A stretch of 17,297 nucleotides of DNA from Oxalobacteraceae bacterium (GCA_947446335.1 CANFGA010000013.1:1-17297), one strand, 5' to 3'. Positions 6,441-16,100 are shown, counted from the first letter of the stretch. Numbers and translations: made by a program. The notes: generated by a model not told the origin, from the letters alone.

Positions 6441-9400
6441 TCAGTAGGCTTCGCGCATGTAGATGATCGGCCCCGCCTTGTAGATCCCCACACCGATGCG
6501 CGCGATGGTGCTGGGCAACCAGTCGAACATGTTGATATTCAGGTCGACGCTGCCGGCACGGCGCGGCGCGGCCAGCAGCAGGCGGATTTCACCGTCCTTC
6601 ATCGCGCCATTTATCGCGCTCACCGGCGCGGTGATCGACAAGGGGATGCAAGTGCCGCCTGCGCTCAGATTTTTCTTGCAATTGCTGAAGGTCAGTTTGG
6701 GATTGCTGAAACTGGTTTTCTGGTCAGTCGTGCTGTTGACAAAACGCGTTCCGTTCCAGTACTGGGCATGGACTTTGATCGGCACCGTCAGCAATTCGGA
6801 ACCGTAATTGTTGGCCACCTGCAGCCTGCCGCTGACCACCTTGATCCCGGCTTCGAGCGACACCGGTCCCGGTGCCGATGGTCCGCTGCGCAGCGATGTC
6901 ACGCCGTCAGCGTTCGATCCGGTCTCGTCGGCGCGCAGATAGATGTCGGTCGGCGCGGTCAGCAGGGTGGAGATGGCAGGATAGCGCGCCGGGAAAGTGT
7001 AGGCGACGTTGGTAATGGCCGTGCCCTGGGCAAAGATACTGGAAATCACGAAAAAATTGTCAAGCGTGCTGCCGGTCGGCCCCGCTGCTGTCATGCCGCC
7101 TGCAGCGCTCCATGCCCCCAGCGCAACATCGCGCGCGAGCGTGCCGCTATAGTTCAGCGTGGGCTTGCCGTTTGCGTTGAGCGCTGTGACCGTGAGCGCG
7201 AACGGCTGTCCCGAGTAGATGATGAAACCTGGAAGCTGGGCTGGCGGGCCTGGCGGGCAGATCAAGCCCGCACCACAGGGCATGGCCGCGTTCTTTACCG
7301 TTTCGGTGTCCGGCACCAGAACGGTGCTGAAGTGGTCCGGGATAAAGCGTGCCAGCGTCAGCGGCTTGTTGCCGATGCTGCAGCCATATTTGCCGCCGAT
7401 CAAAGTATCGCTCAGGTAAGCACTGTCTGCAGTGCTGATGATGCAATCGCTGATGCCAAATAGGGGGTTATTGTCGATTCCAGTGAAGCTGTCGTCGCGG
7501 TAAGCGCCGGTGCCGATGGTCAGATCGCCGACCTCGCTGTAGGTGGCCTTCGCTGCCGCATTCGCTGCCAGCGTCGACGGCGTCAGATCACCGAGCTTGC
7601 CCTGGCTGGTCGTCAATCTGGCCGGATCGAGTGTCAGCCTGCCGGCAAAGCTTGGGCCGCTGGTCAGCGTGAACTCGGCGCCGGCCTTGATGATCTGGTT
7701 CGGCGTGGCCGACAGCGTCAGCGCCGGCGGGCGCACCGAGAAACGGTCGGACGAACAAGCCACGCTGGTGAAGGGGATGTTGCATGCGCTGGTCGCGCAT
7801 TCACTGATGCGCACCAGCATCGAGCTGTGTGCGTCGGGGACCGTGAAGGCATCGGTCATCGGCGCGCGGCCCGACGACGTCGATGTGAATGCCGCCTTGA
7901 CCATTTGCGACGTCACAGCGCTGGTGTAAGCACCGCAAGCGACGCCTGGCATTTCGTCGAACAATTCCAGCTTGACATTTTTGGCGATGGCGCCGACGGC
8001 CACGTAAGCGCTTTCCAGCGTGCGATCGGTCTTCAGCGCAACGATGTCGAACGAGAATGGCGTGCCCGCCAGTTTGGTATATAGCGCATTGTGCGCGCCC
8101 TTGATCGGATTCCAGGTGATGCCGTTTTCCAGCGCGTCGAAGCTGGCGGCAGTGATCGCCGCCACAAGAGGAGGGGTGATGGCCAAGCAGGTGCTCGGTA
8201 TGATCAGGCTGGCATCGGAAGACCTGAAATTGATGCCTGTGACCAGCATGCCGGTGGTGATGGCGATATAGCCGCCGACCCGGCCGTTATCGCCGAAGGT
8301 GACTGCGCCTTTGCTGGTGTCGCCGGTGGTGACTTCGATATAGCTGCCGACCTGGCCAAAAGTGCCGAAAATGATGGAACCGGTGGTGACCGCAATATAG
8401 CCGCCGACCTGTCCGTAATCGCCGACGGTGACGGCGCCCAGGGCCACCTTGCCGGTCGTGACGGTGACATAGCTGCCAACGCGGCCATGGGCGCCGATGG
8501 TGATGGCGCCGGTGGTGACGGTGACATAGCCGCACACCTGACCGTAATCGCCAATATCGACATCGCCGGTGGTGGCAGTGGCGATGCCGACGACCCTGGC
8601 ATAGTCGCCGACCTTGACATTGCCCGTGATGGCAGTGACCATGCCGAGGACCTGGCTGCCATAACCAATGTTGGCGCTGCCGGTGATGACCGTGACGTTG
8701 CCGCCAACCTGGACGTTTTTTTGCAGCGTGACATTGCCGGTGCTGGAATTGTTGATCGATCCTGCGATCTTGCTCCCGTCGCCGACGACGGTGGTGGTAT
8801 CGGCGCTGGCGATGCCACCCTTTACGATCACCCCTTGCCCGAGGACGATGTTGCCGACTTCGGTGTGGGTGATCGATCCATCGATGCGGGTTCCATCGCC
8901 GATGTTGATGAAGCCGGTGGTGGCGCCGACATTGCCCACCACGCGCCCGCTCTTGATCGTGAGCGGGCCGGTGGTGCTGTTGACACCTTGTTTGACGTAG
9001 ACATTGTCACCCAGCGTGATGGGTCCGGTGGAACTTTGGATTGATGTGTTGACGATGCCGTTGGTCCCCAGCGTGATGGCGCCGGTGGTGCTGAAGACAT
9101 TGAGGCCGACGACCGCGCCGTCGCCCAGGTTGATGTTGCCGGTGGAACTTTCGACCTTGCCGCCAACATTGCCGTTCAGGCCCATCGTGATGTTGCCGGT
9201 GCTGGTGAATACCTTGCCTGCCACCGTGACATTGTCTCCCATCGTGATGCTGCCGGTGGAACTGTTGATGCTGCCGTTGACGACCACGCCCGAACCGAGC
9301 TTCAGTGTATCGCCGATGATGAGCGTGATCGTGAAGATGCATGTCGTGCTGCCGAGCAGCGTCAAACAGCCCAAGGGGACGGGCGAGCGTCCATCGAACG

Positions 9401-9581
9401 GCGCCACGTAATCGGTCGCCTGGGCCGGCATGCCGGCCAGCATGAGCGTGATCAGCAAGACAGTTCGCTGCCAGGCCCGCCATGACCAGTCGCAGCGCAT
9501 CAGGCGTGGCAATTTACGGTTGAACCCGGTACGCCAAGGGATGGACGCGGGAGGGTACGTTGGCGGTTGCTTCGATTGCAT
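6441..9581 (-). CDS. Exported beta-helix-repeat / DUF6701 (MshQ-like) protein, paralogue 2
   Basis: 1046 residues. A long basic N-region precedes the hydrophobic TVLLITLMLAG and a cleavage site near AQA/TDY (55/56); M28 (at 9500) would give a more usual signal peptide, and neither start has a clear ribosome site. Residues ~88-455 are the longest and most regular repeat tract of the four, with rungs such as SSTGNITMGxNGxVGGKV and later GDYGQVGGYIAVTTG; a single rung Cys (QVCGY, 350) matches the other paralogues. After Cys465 and a short linker comes the ~570-residue C-terminal region: LWNPI-like TWNPIKGAHNALYTK (~490), SDRFSVRP (611-618), LARFIPDHF, NNYGSELL and QYWNGTRFVN. It ends in IYMREAY. 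The C-terminal half groups with paralogue 4 (shared NALYTK, GLICPPG and RADETG), while the repeat half is unlike the other three. It follows paralogue 3 by 97 bp. A surface or matrix role is inferred. Confidence 0.9.
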   Translation of the reverse strand: MQSKQPPTYPPASIPWRTGFNRKLPRLMRCDWSWRAWQRTVLLITLMLAGMPAQATDYVAPFDGRSPVPLGCLTLLGSTTCIFTITLIIGDTLKLGSGVVVNGSINSSTGSITMGDNVTVAGKVFTSTGNITMGLNGNVGGKVESSTGNINLGDGAVVGLNVFSTTGAITLGTNGIVNTSIQSSTGPITLGDNVYVKQGVNSTTGPLTIKSGRVVGNVGATTGFINIGDGTRIDGSITHTEVGNIVLGQGVIVKGGIASADTTTVVGDGSKIAGSINNSSTGNVTLQKNVQVGGNVTVITGSANIGYGSQVLGMVTAITGNVKVGDYARVVGIATATTGDVDIGDYGQVCGYVTVTTGAITIGAHGRVGSYVTVTTGKVALGAVTVGDYGQVGGYIAVTTGSIIFGTFGQVGSYIEVTTGDTSKGAVTFGDNGRVGGYIAITTGMLVTGINFRSSDASLIIPSTCLAITPPLVAAITAASFDALENGITWNPIKGAHNALYTKLAGTPFSFDIVALKTDRTLESAYVAVGAIAKNVKLELFDEMPGVACGAYTSAVTSQMVKAAFTSTSSGRAPMTDAFTVPDAHSSMLVRISECATSACNIPFTSVACSSDRFSVRPPALTLSATPNQIIKAGAEFTLTSGPSFAGRLTLDPARLTTSQGKLGDLTPSTLAANAAAKATYSEVGDLTIGTGAYRDDSFTGIDNNPLFGISDCIISTADSAYLSDTLIGGKYGCSIGNKPLTLARFIPDHFSTVLVPDTETVKNAAMPCGAGLICPPGPPAQLPGFIIYSGQPFALTVTALNANGKPTLNYSGTLARDVALGAWSAAGGMTAAGPTGSTLDNFFVISSIFAQGTAITNVAYTFPARYPAISTLLTAPTDIYLRADETGSNADGVTSLRSGPSAPGPVSLEAGIKVVSGRLQVANNYGSELLTVPIKVHAQYWNGTRFVNSTTDQKTSFSNPKLTFSNCKKNLSAGGTCIPLSITAPVSAINGAMKDGEIRLLLAAPRRAGSVDLNINMFDWLPSTIARIGVGIYKAGPIIYMREAY
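8217..9320 (-). repeat. Tandem ~57-bp coding repeats (19-residue rungs), paralogue 2
   Basis: About nineteen rungs run through residues ~88-455. Early rungs follow SSTGxITxGDNxxVxGKV; later ones follow VTTGxIxxGxxGxVGGYV and are nearly alike at DNA level (for example 8250-8560). Two rungs carry a short extra segment (GKVALGAVTVGD and DTSKGAVTFGD). The later part is the most homogeneous repeat region in the window. Confidence 0.85.
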
Positions 9582-9678
9582 GGTTTTTCAGTGTCAATTT
9601 TTTCAATATCGTCGGCATCGCGCAAATCGGCTTTGCATGAACCCAGATTTGCGCAGTTGGTGGATGATTCGCACCCGG
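9582..9678. other. 97-bp spacer between paralogues 3 and 2, with long-loop hairpin
   Basis: GCGCAAATC (9620-9628) pairs perfectly with GATTTGCGC (9646-9654). The loop can pair further, though imperfectly (GGCTT with AACCC). No T-run follows on the minus strand, so this is not a typical intrinsic terminator; partial termination or mRNA processing between the two genes is possible. There is no copy of the CCTACA box, so paralogue 2 seems to lack the leader shared by the others. Confidence 0.5.
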
Positions 9679-12600
9679 TCAGTACGTTTCGCGCATGTAA
9701 ATGACCGGGCCGGCCTTGTAGACACCTGTGCCGATGCGCGCCGTGGTGCTGGGCAACCAGTCGAACATGTTGATGCTCAGGTCGACGCTGCCGGCGCGAG
9801 AGGAGCCTGGCGCAACCAGCATCAAGCGAATCTCGCCATTCTTCATCAGCGGCACTGGCGCCGCAATCGTCATCGGCGCCAAAATCGTCAGCGCGATGCA
9901 GTTGCCCGCCACGCTCAAGCTTTTCTTGCAATTGCTGCGCGTGACATCGAGATTGTTGAAGCTGGTTTTCTGATCGGTCGTGCTGTTGACGAAACGGCTT
10001 CCATTCCAGTATTGGGCATCGACCATGATCGGCACGGCCAGTAATTCGGAACCATAATTGTTGGCCACGCGCAGTCTGCCGCTGACCACCTTGATGCCCG
10101 CTTCGATCGATGTCAATGGGGATGCACGCAGCGATGTCACGCCATCGGCCGCAGTTTCACGGGCGCGCAGATAGACGTCGGTCGGCATGGCCAGCGTCGT
10201 CGCAGGATAGTGTGCGGGGAAGGTGTAGATCGCATTCGTGCTGGCTAATCCTGCCGTGAACATGGCGGCCGTCGCTGGCGCATGGCTCAAGGCGCCATGG
10301 GCCGCGCTCGTCGGGGCAACTTGCATCGTCAACGGATTCTTGTTTTCGTCTTTTTCCGCTATCCCGGGCGCGCTCCAGGCGTCCAGCGCGACATCGTGCG
10401 CCAGCAAACCGCTGTAGTTGAGCGTGGGATTGCCAGCCAGGTTGAGCGCAGCGATCATGATCGCGAACGGTTGGCCGGAATAGACAAAGCCGGCCGCAGG
10501 ACAGGTTTGTCCGCTCGCCAGCAGGGCGGCGGGGCAAGGCATCGCAGCCTCTGGCGCGATCACGGTGTTGAAATGATCGGGCACGAAGCGCCCCAGCACG
10601 GCGTTGACCTTGTTGCCGATGCTGCAGCCGTATTTTCCGCCGATCAAGGTATCGCTCAGATAGTCATTGTTCGCCGTGCTGGTGATGCAATCGCCGATGA
10701 CGCTGTCGATGGCGGTCCAACTGTCGTCGCGGTAGGCACCCGCTCCGAGGTACAGATAACCGACCTCGCTGTAGGTCGCCGTCACCGCAGAGGCATTCGC
10801 TGTCAGCGTCGATGGCGTCAGCACGCCGACCGTGCCGCCGTTTTGCACGCTGCTGCCTTCGCTGGGCAATTGCGCGGTCAATTTGGCGGAATCGAGCGTC
10901 AGCAGGCTGGTGTAGGCACCGATCGGGTTGTTGCCCGCTTGCAGCGTGAAATTGGCGCCGGCGCGGATGATCTGCGCTGCCGTCGGCGACGGTGCGCTGC
11001 CCATCGCGGTCGTCGTCGTCAGCGCCAGCGCCGGCGGGCGCACCGCAAAACGATCGGACGAGCAAGCCTGGTCGGTGCTGGTGAAACCGGTGCAGAGGTT
11101 GTCGACGCATTCCTTGATCCGCACCAGCAGCGATCGGTGCACATCAAGGACGGTGAAACTGCCGCTGAGCGCGCGCCCGAGCGTGCCGGAAAACAAGGTC
11201 GACGAGAAGGACGCGGTTTGCGTCGCCACCGGCTTGGTGTAGGCGCTGCAAGCGGCGCCGGTATCGTCGAACAATTCCAGCTTCACATGTCTGGCGATGG
11301 CGCCGATGGCCACATAAGCGCTTTCCAGCGTGCCATTGGTCTTCAGGGCGGCGATATCGAGCGTGAACGGCGTGCCGATCAGTTTCGTATACAGGGGCTT
11401 GCGCGCGGTCGCGCTCCAGGTCGCATTGGTGCCGCTTTCCAGTGCGTCGAACGTTGCCACCGTTGTCAATGGAATGGGAACTGGCGTGGGCGCCGTCGCT
11501 GCGCAAGCGGGCGCGATGGCGAAGCTGCTGTCGTTGACCGTGGTGGCGTTCAGCGTCACCACGCCGGCACCGGACGCGCCCACGCTGCCGCGCACCTTGG
11601 ACGAAGTCATGGTGATGGCGCCAGCGGTGGTGCTGACATTGCCGCCTATGAATACGCTGGTCAGCGTCGCGACGCCCACGCCGCTGATCGTGACATTGCC
11701 AGCCACGGTGCTGTCGGCGCCCACGGTGATGCCGCCCACCGTGGTGCTGACGTTGCCATCGATCTTCACGTTCGTGGTCACGGTGACGATGCCTGCGCCA
11801 TAGACGGTGAGCTGGCCGCAAAGTCGGCTGTAGTCGCCGACATTGACCGCGCCCACGCCGCTGATGATGTCGCCGGTGGCTGTCACATAACCGTTCAACG
11901 TGACAACGCCGATCGGGGTATTGATCCCGCCGATGATGCTGCTGGAGCCGACGGTGATGGCGCCGGCACCGGTGCCAAGCATGCCCTTGATATTGTTGCG
12001 CATGCCGATCGTGACCACCCCCGCATCTGCGCTGACGCTGCCGTTGACCGTCACGTCGGCGCTGGTGGTGATGGCGCCGGCGGAGGTACTGATCGCGCCA
12101 TTGACTATGCTTCTCATGCCGATCGCTACCACGCCGGCAAGCGTGCTGATGTTGCCGTTGACGATGCTGTCGGCGCCGACGGTGGCGGCGCCGAAATCGG
12201 TCTGGATGTAACCCCCCACGGTGCTGCTCGCGCCGATGGTCACCACGCCGGTCGGCATCGTGGTGACAATATTGCCGCCCACGGTACTGCCGGAGCCGGT
12301 GTTGACGGCAGCGGTGGCGCTCACATTGGCGTTCAGCAGCGCATTGGCGCCTATCGTCACGGCGGCGCTGGTGCTGATGCTCAGGTCGGCGGCTGATCCG
12401 TTGGCATTGATCTTGGCATTGGCGCCGGCCGTGAATGCACCGATGAAGGTGATCGTGGCCGGCTTGGGGGATGCGATGGTGATCGTCTCGTCATCGGCCA
12501 GCGTGAGCGTGCCGCAAGTGTAATTTCCGTTGAGAATGTTGATGCAGCCCGGTGGCAGCGCGCCTGGAAATGTATAGTTTGCCGCCTGGGCCGGCAATCC

Positions 12601-12720
12601 GGTCAGCAGCAGTGTCAGCAATGTCAGTAATGTCAGCGTCATCGATGAACGCCACCTGCGGCCTGCATGGCGATGCGGGGTCTGGCTGCGTTTCAGCAGT
12701 GTGAGGCGCGGTGTCTTCAT
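9679..12720 (-). CDS. Exported beta-helix-repeat / DUF6701 (MshQ-like) protein, paralogue 3
   Basis: 1013 residues from the ATG at 12720. I prefer this to the upstream in-frame ATG at 12780 because GGAA sits 6 nt before it in the context CCTGGAACACCCGATG, shared with paralogue 4, and because it gives a normal signal peptide (basic RHAGRRWR, hydrophobic LTLLTLLTLLLTG, cleavage AQA/ANY at 46/47). Residues 47-70 are the two-Cys TFPGALPPGC...NYTCG module. Repeats span ~105-395, with the rung Cys at 301 (RLCGQ). After Cys406 and the linker PTPVPIPLTT comes the C-terminal region from ~423, with SDRFAVRP (555-562), GRFVPDHF (710-717), NNYGSELL and QYWNGSRFVN, ending in IYMRETY. Many paired Cys in this half (SNCKKSLSVAGNC, GDCITS...KYGCS) suggest disulfides, hence periplasmic or extracellular folding. 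C-terminally it is closest to paralogue 1, N-terminally to paralogue 4. Confidence 0.91.
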   Translation of the reverse strand: MKTPRLTLLKRSQTPHRHAGRRWRSSMTLTLLTLLTLLLTGLPAQAANYTFPGALPPGCINILNGNYTCGTLTLADDETITIASPKPATITFIGAFTAGANAKINANGSAADLSISTSAAVTIGANALLNANVSATAAVNTGSGSTVGGNIVTTMPTGVVTIGASSTVGGYIQTDFGAATVGADSIVNGNISTLAGVVAIGMRSIVNGAISTSAGAITTSADVTVNGSVSADAGVVTIGMRNNIKGMLGTGAGAITVGSSSIIGGINTPIGVVTLNGYVTATGDIISGVGAVNVGDYSRLCGQLTVYGAGIVTVTTNVKIDGNVSTTVGGITVGADSTVAGNVTISGVGVATLTSVFIGGNVSTTAGAITMTSSKVRGSVGASGAGVVTLNATTVNDSSFAIAPACAATAPTPVPIPLTTVATFDALESGTNATWSATARKPLYTKLIGTPFTLDIAALKTNGTLESAYVAIGAIARHVKLELFDDTGAACSAYTKPVATQTASFSSTLFSGTLGRALSGSFTVLDVHRSLLVRIKECVDNLCTGFTSTDQACSSDRFAVRPPALALTTTTAMGSAPSPTAAQIIRAGANFTLQAGNNPIGAYTSLLTLDSAKLTAQLPSEGSSVQNGGTVGVLTPSTLTANASAVTATYSEVGYLYLGAGAYRDDSWTAIDSVIGDCITSTANNDYLSDTLIGGKYGCSIGNKVNAVLGRFVPDHFNTVIAPEAAMPCPAALLASGQTCPAAGFVYSGQPFAIMIAALNLAGNPTLNYSGLLAHDVALDAWSAPGIAEKDENKNPLTMQVAPTSAAHGALSHAPATAAMFTAGLASTNAIYTFPAHYPATTLAMPTDVYLRARETAADGVTSLRASPLTSIEAGIKVVSGRLRVANNYGSELLAVPIMVDAQYWNGSRFVNSTTDQKTSFNNLDVTRSNCKKSLSVAGNCIALTILAPMTIAAPVPLMKNGEIRLMLVAPGSSRAGSVDLSINMFDWLPSTTARIGTGVYKAGPVIYMRETY
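11536..12408 (-). repeat. Tandem ~57-bp coding repeats (19-residue rungs), paralogue 3
   Basis: Residues ~105-395 alternate GVVTIGxxSxVGGYI and GAITVGxxSxVNGNI rungs, giving a 38-residue double period. The tract ends in SKVRGSVGASGAGVVTL, almost the same as the end of the paralogue 4 tract. Confidence 0.82.
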
Positions 12721-12985
12721 CGGGTGTTCCAGGTGATCGATTATCGGTGGCAATGACTTGTTGCCAGATCTTTGCAGCATGCTCGGTCAGCCATCGGCGC
12801 AATGCAGATTTTTCAATGTGTGCCTGTGCCGGCTCATCCAGATCGATGATTTTTTATGCTTGATCAAACAGAGGAAAAGGAAATCGTGCCAATTTCCTTT
12901 TTAATTTTAAAGAAATTGCCGCGCGAAAAATATCGGGATAAATTGGTTTTTTTGTAGGTTTTCATGTGATGTTTGATAGGGTGAT
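12721..12985 (-). promoter_or_regulatory. Leader and probable promoter region of paralogue 3
   Basis: The region includes the ribosome site GGAA (12727-12730), which decides the start. It also has a GCATGCTGcAAA...CTGGCAA segment (about 12745-12785) that aligns with the paralogue 4 leader, an AT-rich hairpin (12875-12901) and the box CCTACAAAAAAA (minus strand, 12947-12958). The shared pieces suggest the leader was duplicated together with the gene. No -35/-10 pair is convincing. Confidence 0.5.
12875..12901 (-). terminator. AT-rich hairpin in the paralogue 3 leader, possible attenuator
   Basis: AAAAGGAAAT (12875-12884) pairs perfectly with ATTTCCTTTT (12892-12901) across the loop CGTGCCA. 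The stem is A/T-rich at its base, so it could act on either strand. On the minus strand it lies between the CCTACA box and the start codon, where it would sit in the mRNA leader. The 3' arm ends in TTTTCC, a short U-run. Confidence 0.45.
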
Positions 12986-13103
12986 TCTTATCATTTGGCA
13001 TGCCGGGGCGGAGAAGGCGCGGATGGCCTGTTGTTGCTTCATCTGCAGGCATTGCACCTGATCTTTGATGATTGCTGCCGCAGCGAACTGCTCGACGCAG
13101 CGC

Positions 13104-13139
13104 AAAGCGACGCCGCGCATGGTGGCGCGGCGTCGCTTT
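13104..13139 (-). terminator. Strong hairpin terminator after paralogue 4
   Basis: A perfect 15-bp inverted repeat, AAAGCGACGCCGCGC (13104-13118) and its complement (13125-13139), lies around a 6-nt loop, 25 bp beyond the paralogue 4 stop codon. The U-tract is short (TTT at the stem base), but stem strength and position fit termination of paralogue 4, which isolates it from paralogue 3. Confidence 0.8.
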
Positions 13140-13163
13140 CTTGACGGTGTCAGTTTTTTATGT

Positions 13164-16100
13164 CTAGTACATTTCCCGCATGTAGATGACAGGGCTGGAC
13201 TTGTAGATGCCCACGCCGATGCGCGCCGTGGTGCTGGGCAGCCAGTCGAAGCTGTTGATGTTCAGGTCGACGCTGCCGGTATTGCCAGCGCCGGGCGCTG
13301 CCAGCGTCAGGCGGATGACACCGTTGACCATCAGCGGCGATGCCGGTGCCGTGATCGACATGGCCATGCAATTGCCACCCGATGTCAGGCTTCTCTTGCA
13401 ATTGCTGCGCTTGACATCGAGACTGGTGAAGCTGGTTTTCTGATCCGTGCTGCTGTTGACGAAACGCGTCCCGTTCCAATACTGGGCACGGACCACGACC
13501 GGCACCGCCAGCAATTCGGAACCGTAATTGTTGGCGACATGGAGCCGGCCACTGATCACCTTGATGCCGCCTTCGATCGATGATTGAGCGACGGTGCGCA
13601 GCGACGTGACGGCGTCCGAATCCGCCCCTGTTTCATCGGCGCGCAGATAGATATCGGTCGGCGCTGCCAGTGCAGTGGCCGGATAGCTGGTCGCAAAGGC
13701 ATAGTTCGGGCTGGCATCGGCCACACCGAGCGCGAATGTGGCCGCTGCCACCGGTCCCGGTGAATAGCCGAGCACGCTGTCGGCGGGGCCGGCTGGCACG
13801 ATGCCGCCCGCGGCGCTCCATGCTGTCAGCGTGACATTGCGTGCCAACTTGTCGCGGTAATTGAGCGTGCGCGCACCGCCCAGGCTGCGCGCCGTGACCG
13901 TGATCGCAAATGGCTGCCGGGAGTAAATGACGCCGGAGTTCAGGCCAGGCGGGCAGATCAAGCCCGCAGGACAGGGCATGGCAGCACCGCTCATGATTTC
14001 AGTGCTGAAGTGGTCAGGAATGAATCGCCCCATGCGCACGGTCAGCTTGTTGCCGATGCTGCAGCCGTATTTTCCATCGATCAAGGTGTCGGCCAGGTAG
14101 GCGTTGTTGGCAGTGCTGGTGATGCAATCGCCGAAGCGGCTGTCGATGGCAGTGAAGCTGTCGTCGCGGTAGGCGCCCGGGCTGATGTACAGATAACCCG
14201 CTTCACTGTAATTGGCCATGATCGCTTGCGCAGCGTTAGCCGTCAGCGCCGAAGGCGTCAGCACGCCGACCGCGCCACCGCTTTGCGTGCTTGTATCCTG
14301 GCTGGGCAATTGTGCTGTCAATTTGGAAGAATCGAGCGTGAGCACGCCGTCATAGCCACCGGTCGGGCTGGTTTGGGCTCGCAGCGTGAAATCGGCGCCG
14401 GCCTGTATGGTCTGGCTCGCCGTCGCTGTCGGCGCCTGACTGGACGGCATCGCGCTCGTCGTCGACAGTGTCAGCGCCGGTGGCCGCACCGAAAAACGGT
14501 CGGATGAACAGGTCGGCGCAGTGCCGGTGAAGACGGTGCATGCGCTGTCCGTGCATTCCTTGATGCGCACCAGCAGCGAGCGGTGCACATTGTCGACAAC
14601 GAATGCGCCGCTGAGCGCACGCCCGGGCACGGTCGAGAGCAGCGCCGATCGAAATGATGCCGTTTGCGTCGCCACCGGGGTAGTGTAGGCGCTGCAAGCG
14701 GCGCCGGTGTCATCGAACAATTCGAGCGTCACATGTCTGGCGATGGCGCCGACTGCCACGTAAGCGCCCTCCAGCGTGCGGTCAGCCTTGAGCGCTGCGA
14801 TGTCGAGCGAGAATGGGTTGCCCGCGACCTTGGTGTACAGCGCATTGTGCGCAGCCGGGATCGGATTCCAGAGGTTGCCGTATTCCAGCGCATCGAAAGT
14901 TGCCGCCGCAGTCGTTGGCGTGGGGACGACGGGGATGGTGGGGGCGACGCAAGCGGCGGAAATGGTGAAAGAGCTGTCGTTTTGCGTGGTGCCGGTCAGC
15001 GTCACGACCCCGGCGCCCGAGGCGGCCACGCTGCCGCGCACCTTCGAGCCAGTGATCGTGATGGCACCTGCGACGGTATTGACATTGCCGGCAATCAGCA
15101 CCCCGGTCAGCGTGACGACGCCGGCACCGGTGACCGTGACATCGCCGCCAATGTTGCTGCCGGAGCCGACGGTGATGGCACCTGCGGTCGTGCTGATGCC
15201 GCCATCGAGCTTGACATTGGTGGTCAGCGTGACGATGCCATCGCCAAAGACGAGAACCTTGCCGCAAATGATATCCTGGTCGCCGATATTGATGGCACCG
15301 GCGCCGCTGATGACGTCGCCGCTGGACGAGACTCGGGCGCCAAAAGTGATGACGCCGACCGGGGTGGCTGCGCCACCGATGATGCTGTCCGGCCCGACCG
15401 TGATGGCGCCGGCGTTGGTGCTGAGCGTGCCGTTGATGTTGTTGTAGGGGCCGATCGTGATGACGCCCGCTTGCGAGCCGATGCCTGCACGCGTGGTATC
15501 GATCTGGGTGCCGATGCTGCCGCTGATCGTGACGTTCGTGCCGGTGGTGATGGCGCCTGCGTCGGTGCTGACCGAGCCCTTGATCGTGCTCGCGGCCCCG
15601 ATCGCCACCACGCCGGCGACCGTACCGATGCTGCCGTTGACGATGGTGGCACCGCCGATGGTGACGGCGCCACCTTCGGTCTTGATGTAACCGCCGATCC
15701 GATTGTTGTCGCCGATGGTCACGACCCCGGTCGGCGATGAAGTGAGGATATAACCGCCGATCGTGCTGTTATCGCCGGCGGTGACGGCAGCCGATGAAAC
15801 GATGTTGCCATTGAAATTCACATTGGTATTGATCGTCACTGCCCCGGCCGCGTTGATGGTCAGGTCCGTGCTCGCGCCTCCTGCATTGATTTGCGTGCCA
15901 TTGCCGGTCGTGAAGGCGCCGCTGAATGTGATCGTGGCCGGCTTCGGGGACGCGATCGTGATCGCATCGCCATCGGCCAGCGTCAGTATGCCGCAAGAAT
16001 AATTGCCGCTGCCGGAGTCCGTGCAACCGGTCGGCATCTTGCCTGGGAACAGGTAGTTTGCCGCCCGGGCCGGCGATCCGGCCAGCAGCATGGCCAGCAG

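Noticed and set aside
8217..9320. CRISPR-like periodic repeats
   Set aside because: The units are about 57 bp, contiguous, in frame and diverged as protein-coding repeats, with no constant repeat and variable spacer pattern.
10282..12396. Very long open frame (704 codons) on the + strand opposite paralogue 3, and similar ones opposite the other paralogues (e.g. 1442-2962)
   Set aside because: They are Asp/Ala/Arg/His-rich with a periodic pattern that mirrors the GC-rich 57-bp repeats on the other strand. They have no recognisable domain, while the minus-strand genes have signal peptides, domains and conserved motifs.
12875..12895. TTGGCACG on the minus strand resembles a sigma-54 -24 element
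   Set aside because: The expected GC of the -12 element at the right spacing is missing (CCTT instead of TTGC), and the sequence is better explained as the loop and stem of a hairpin.
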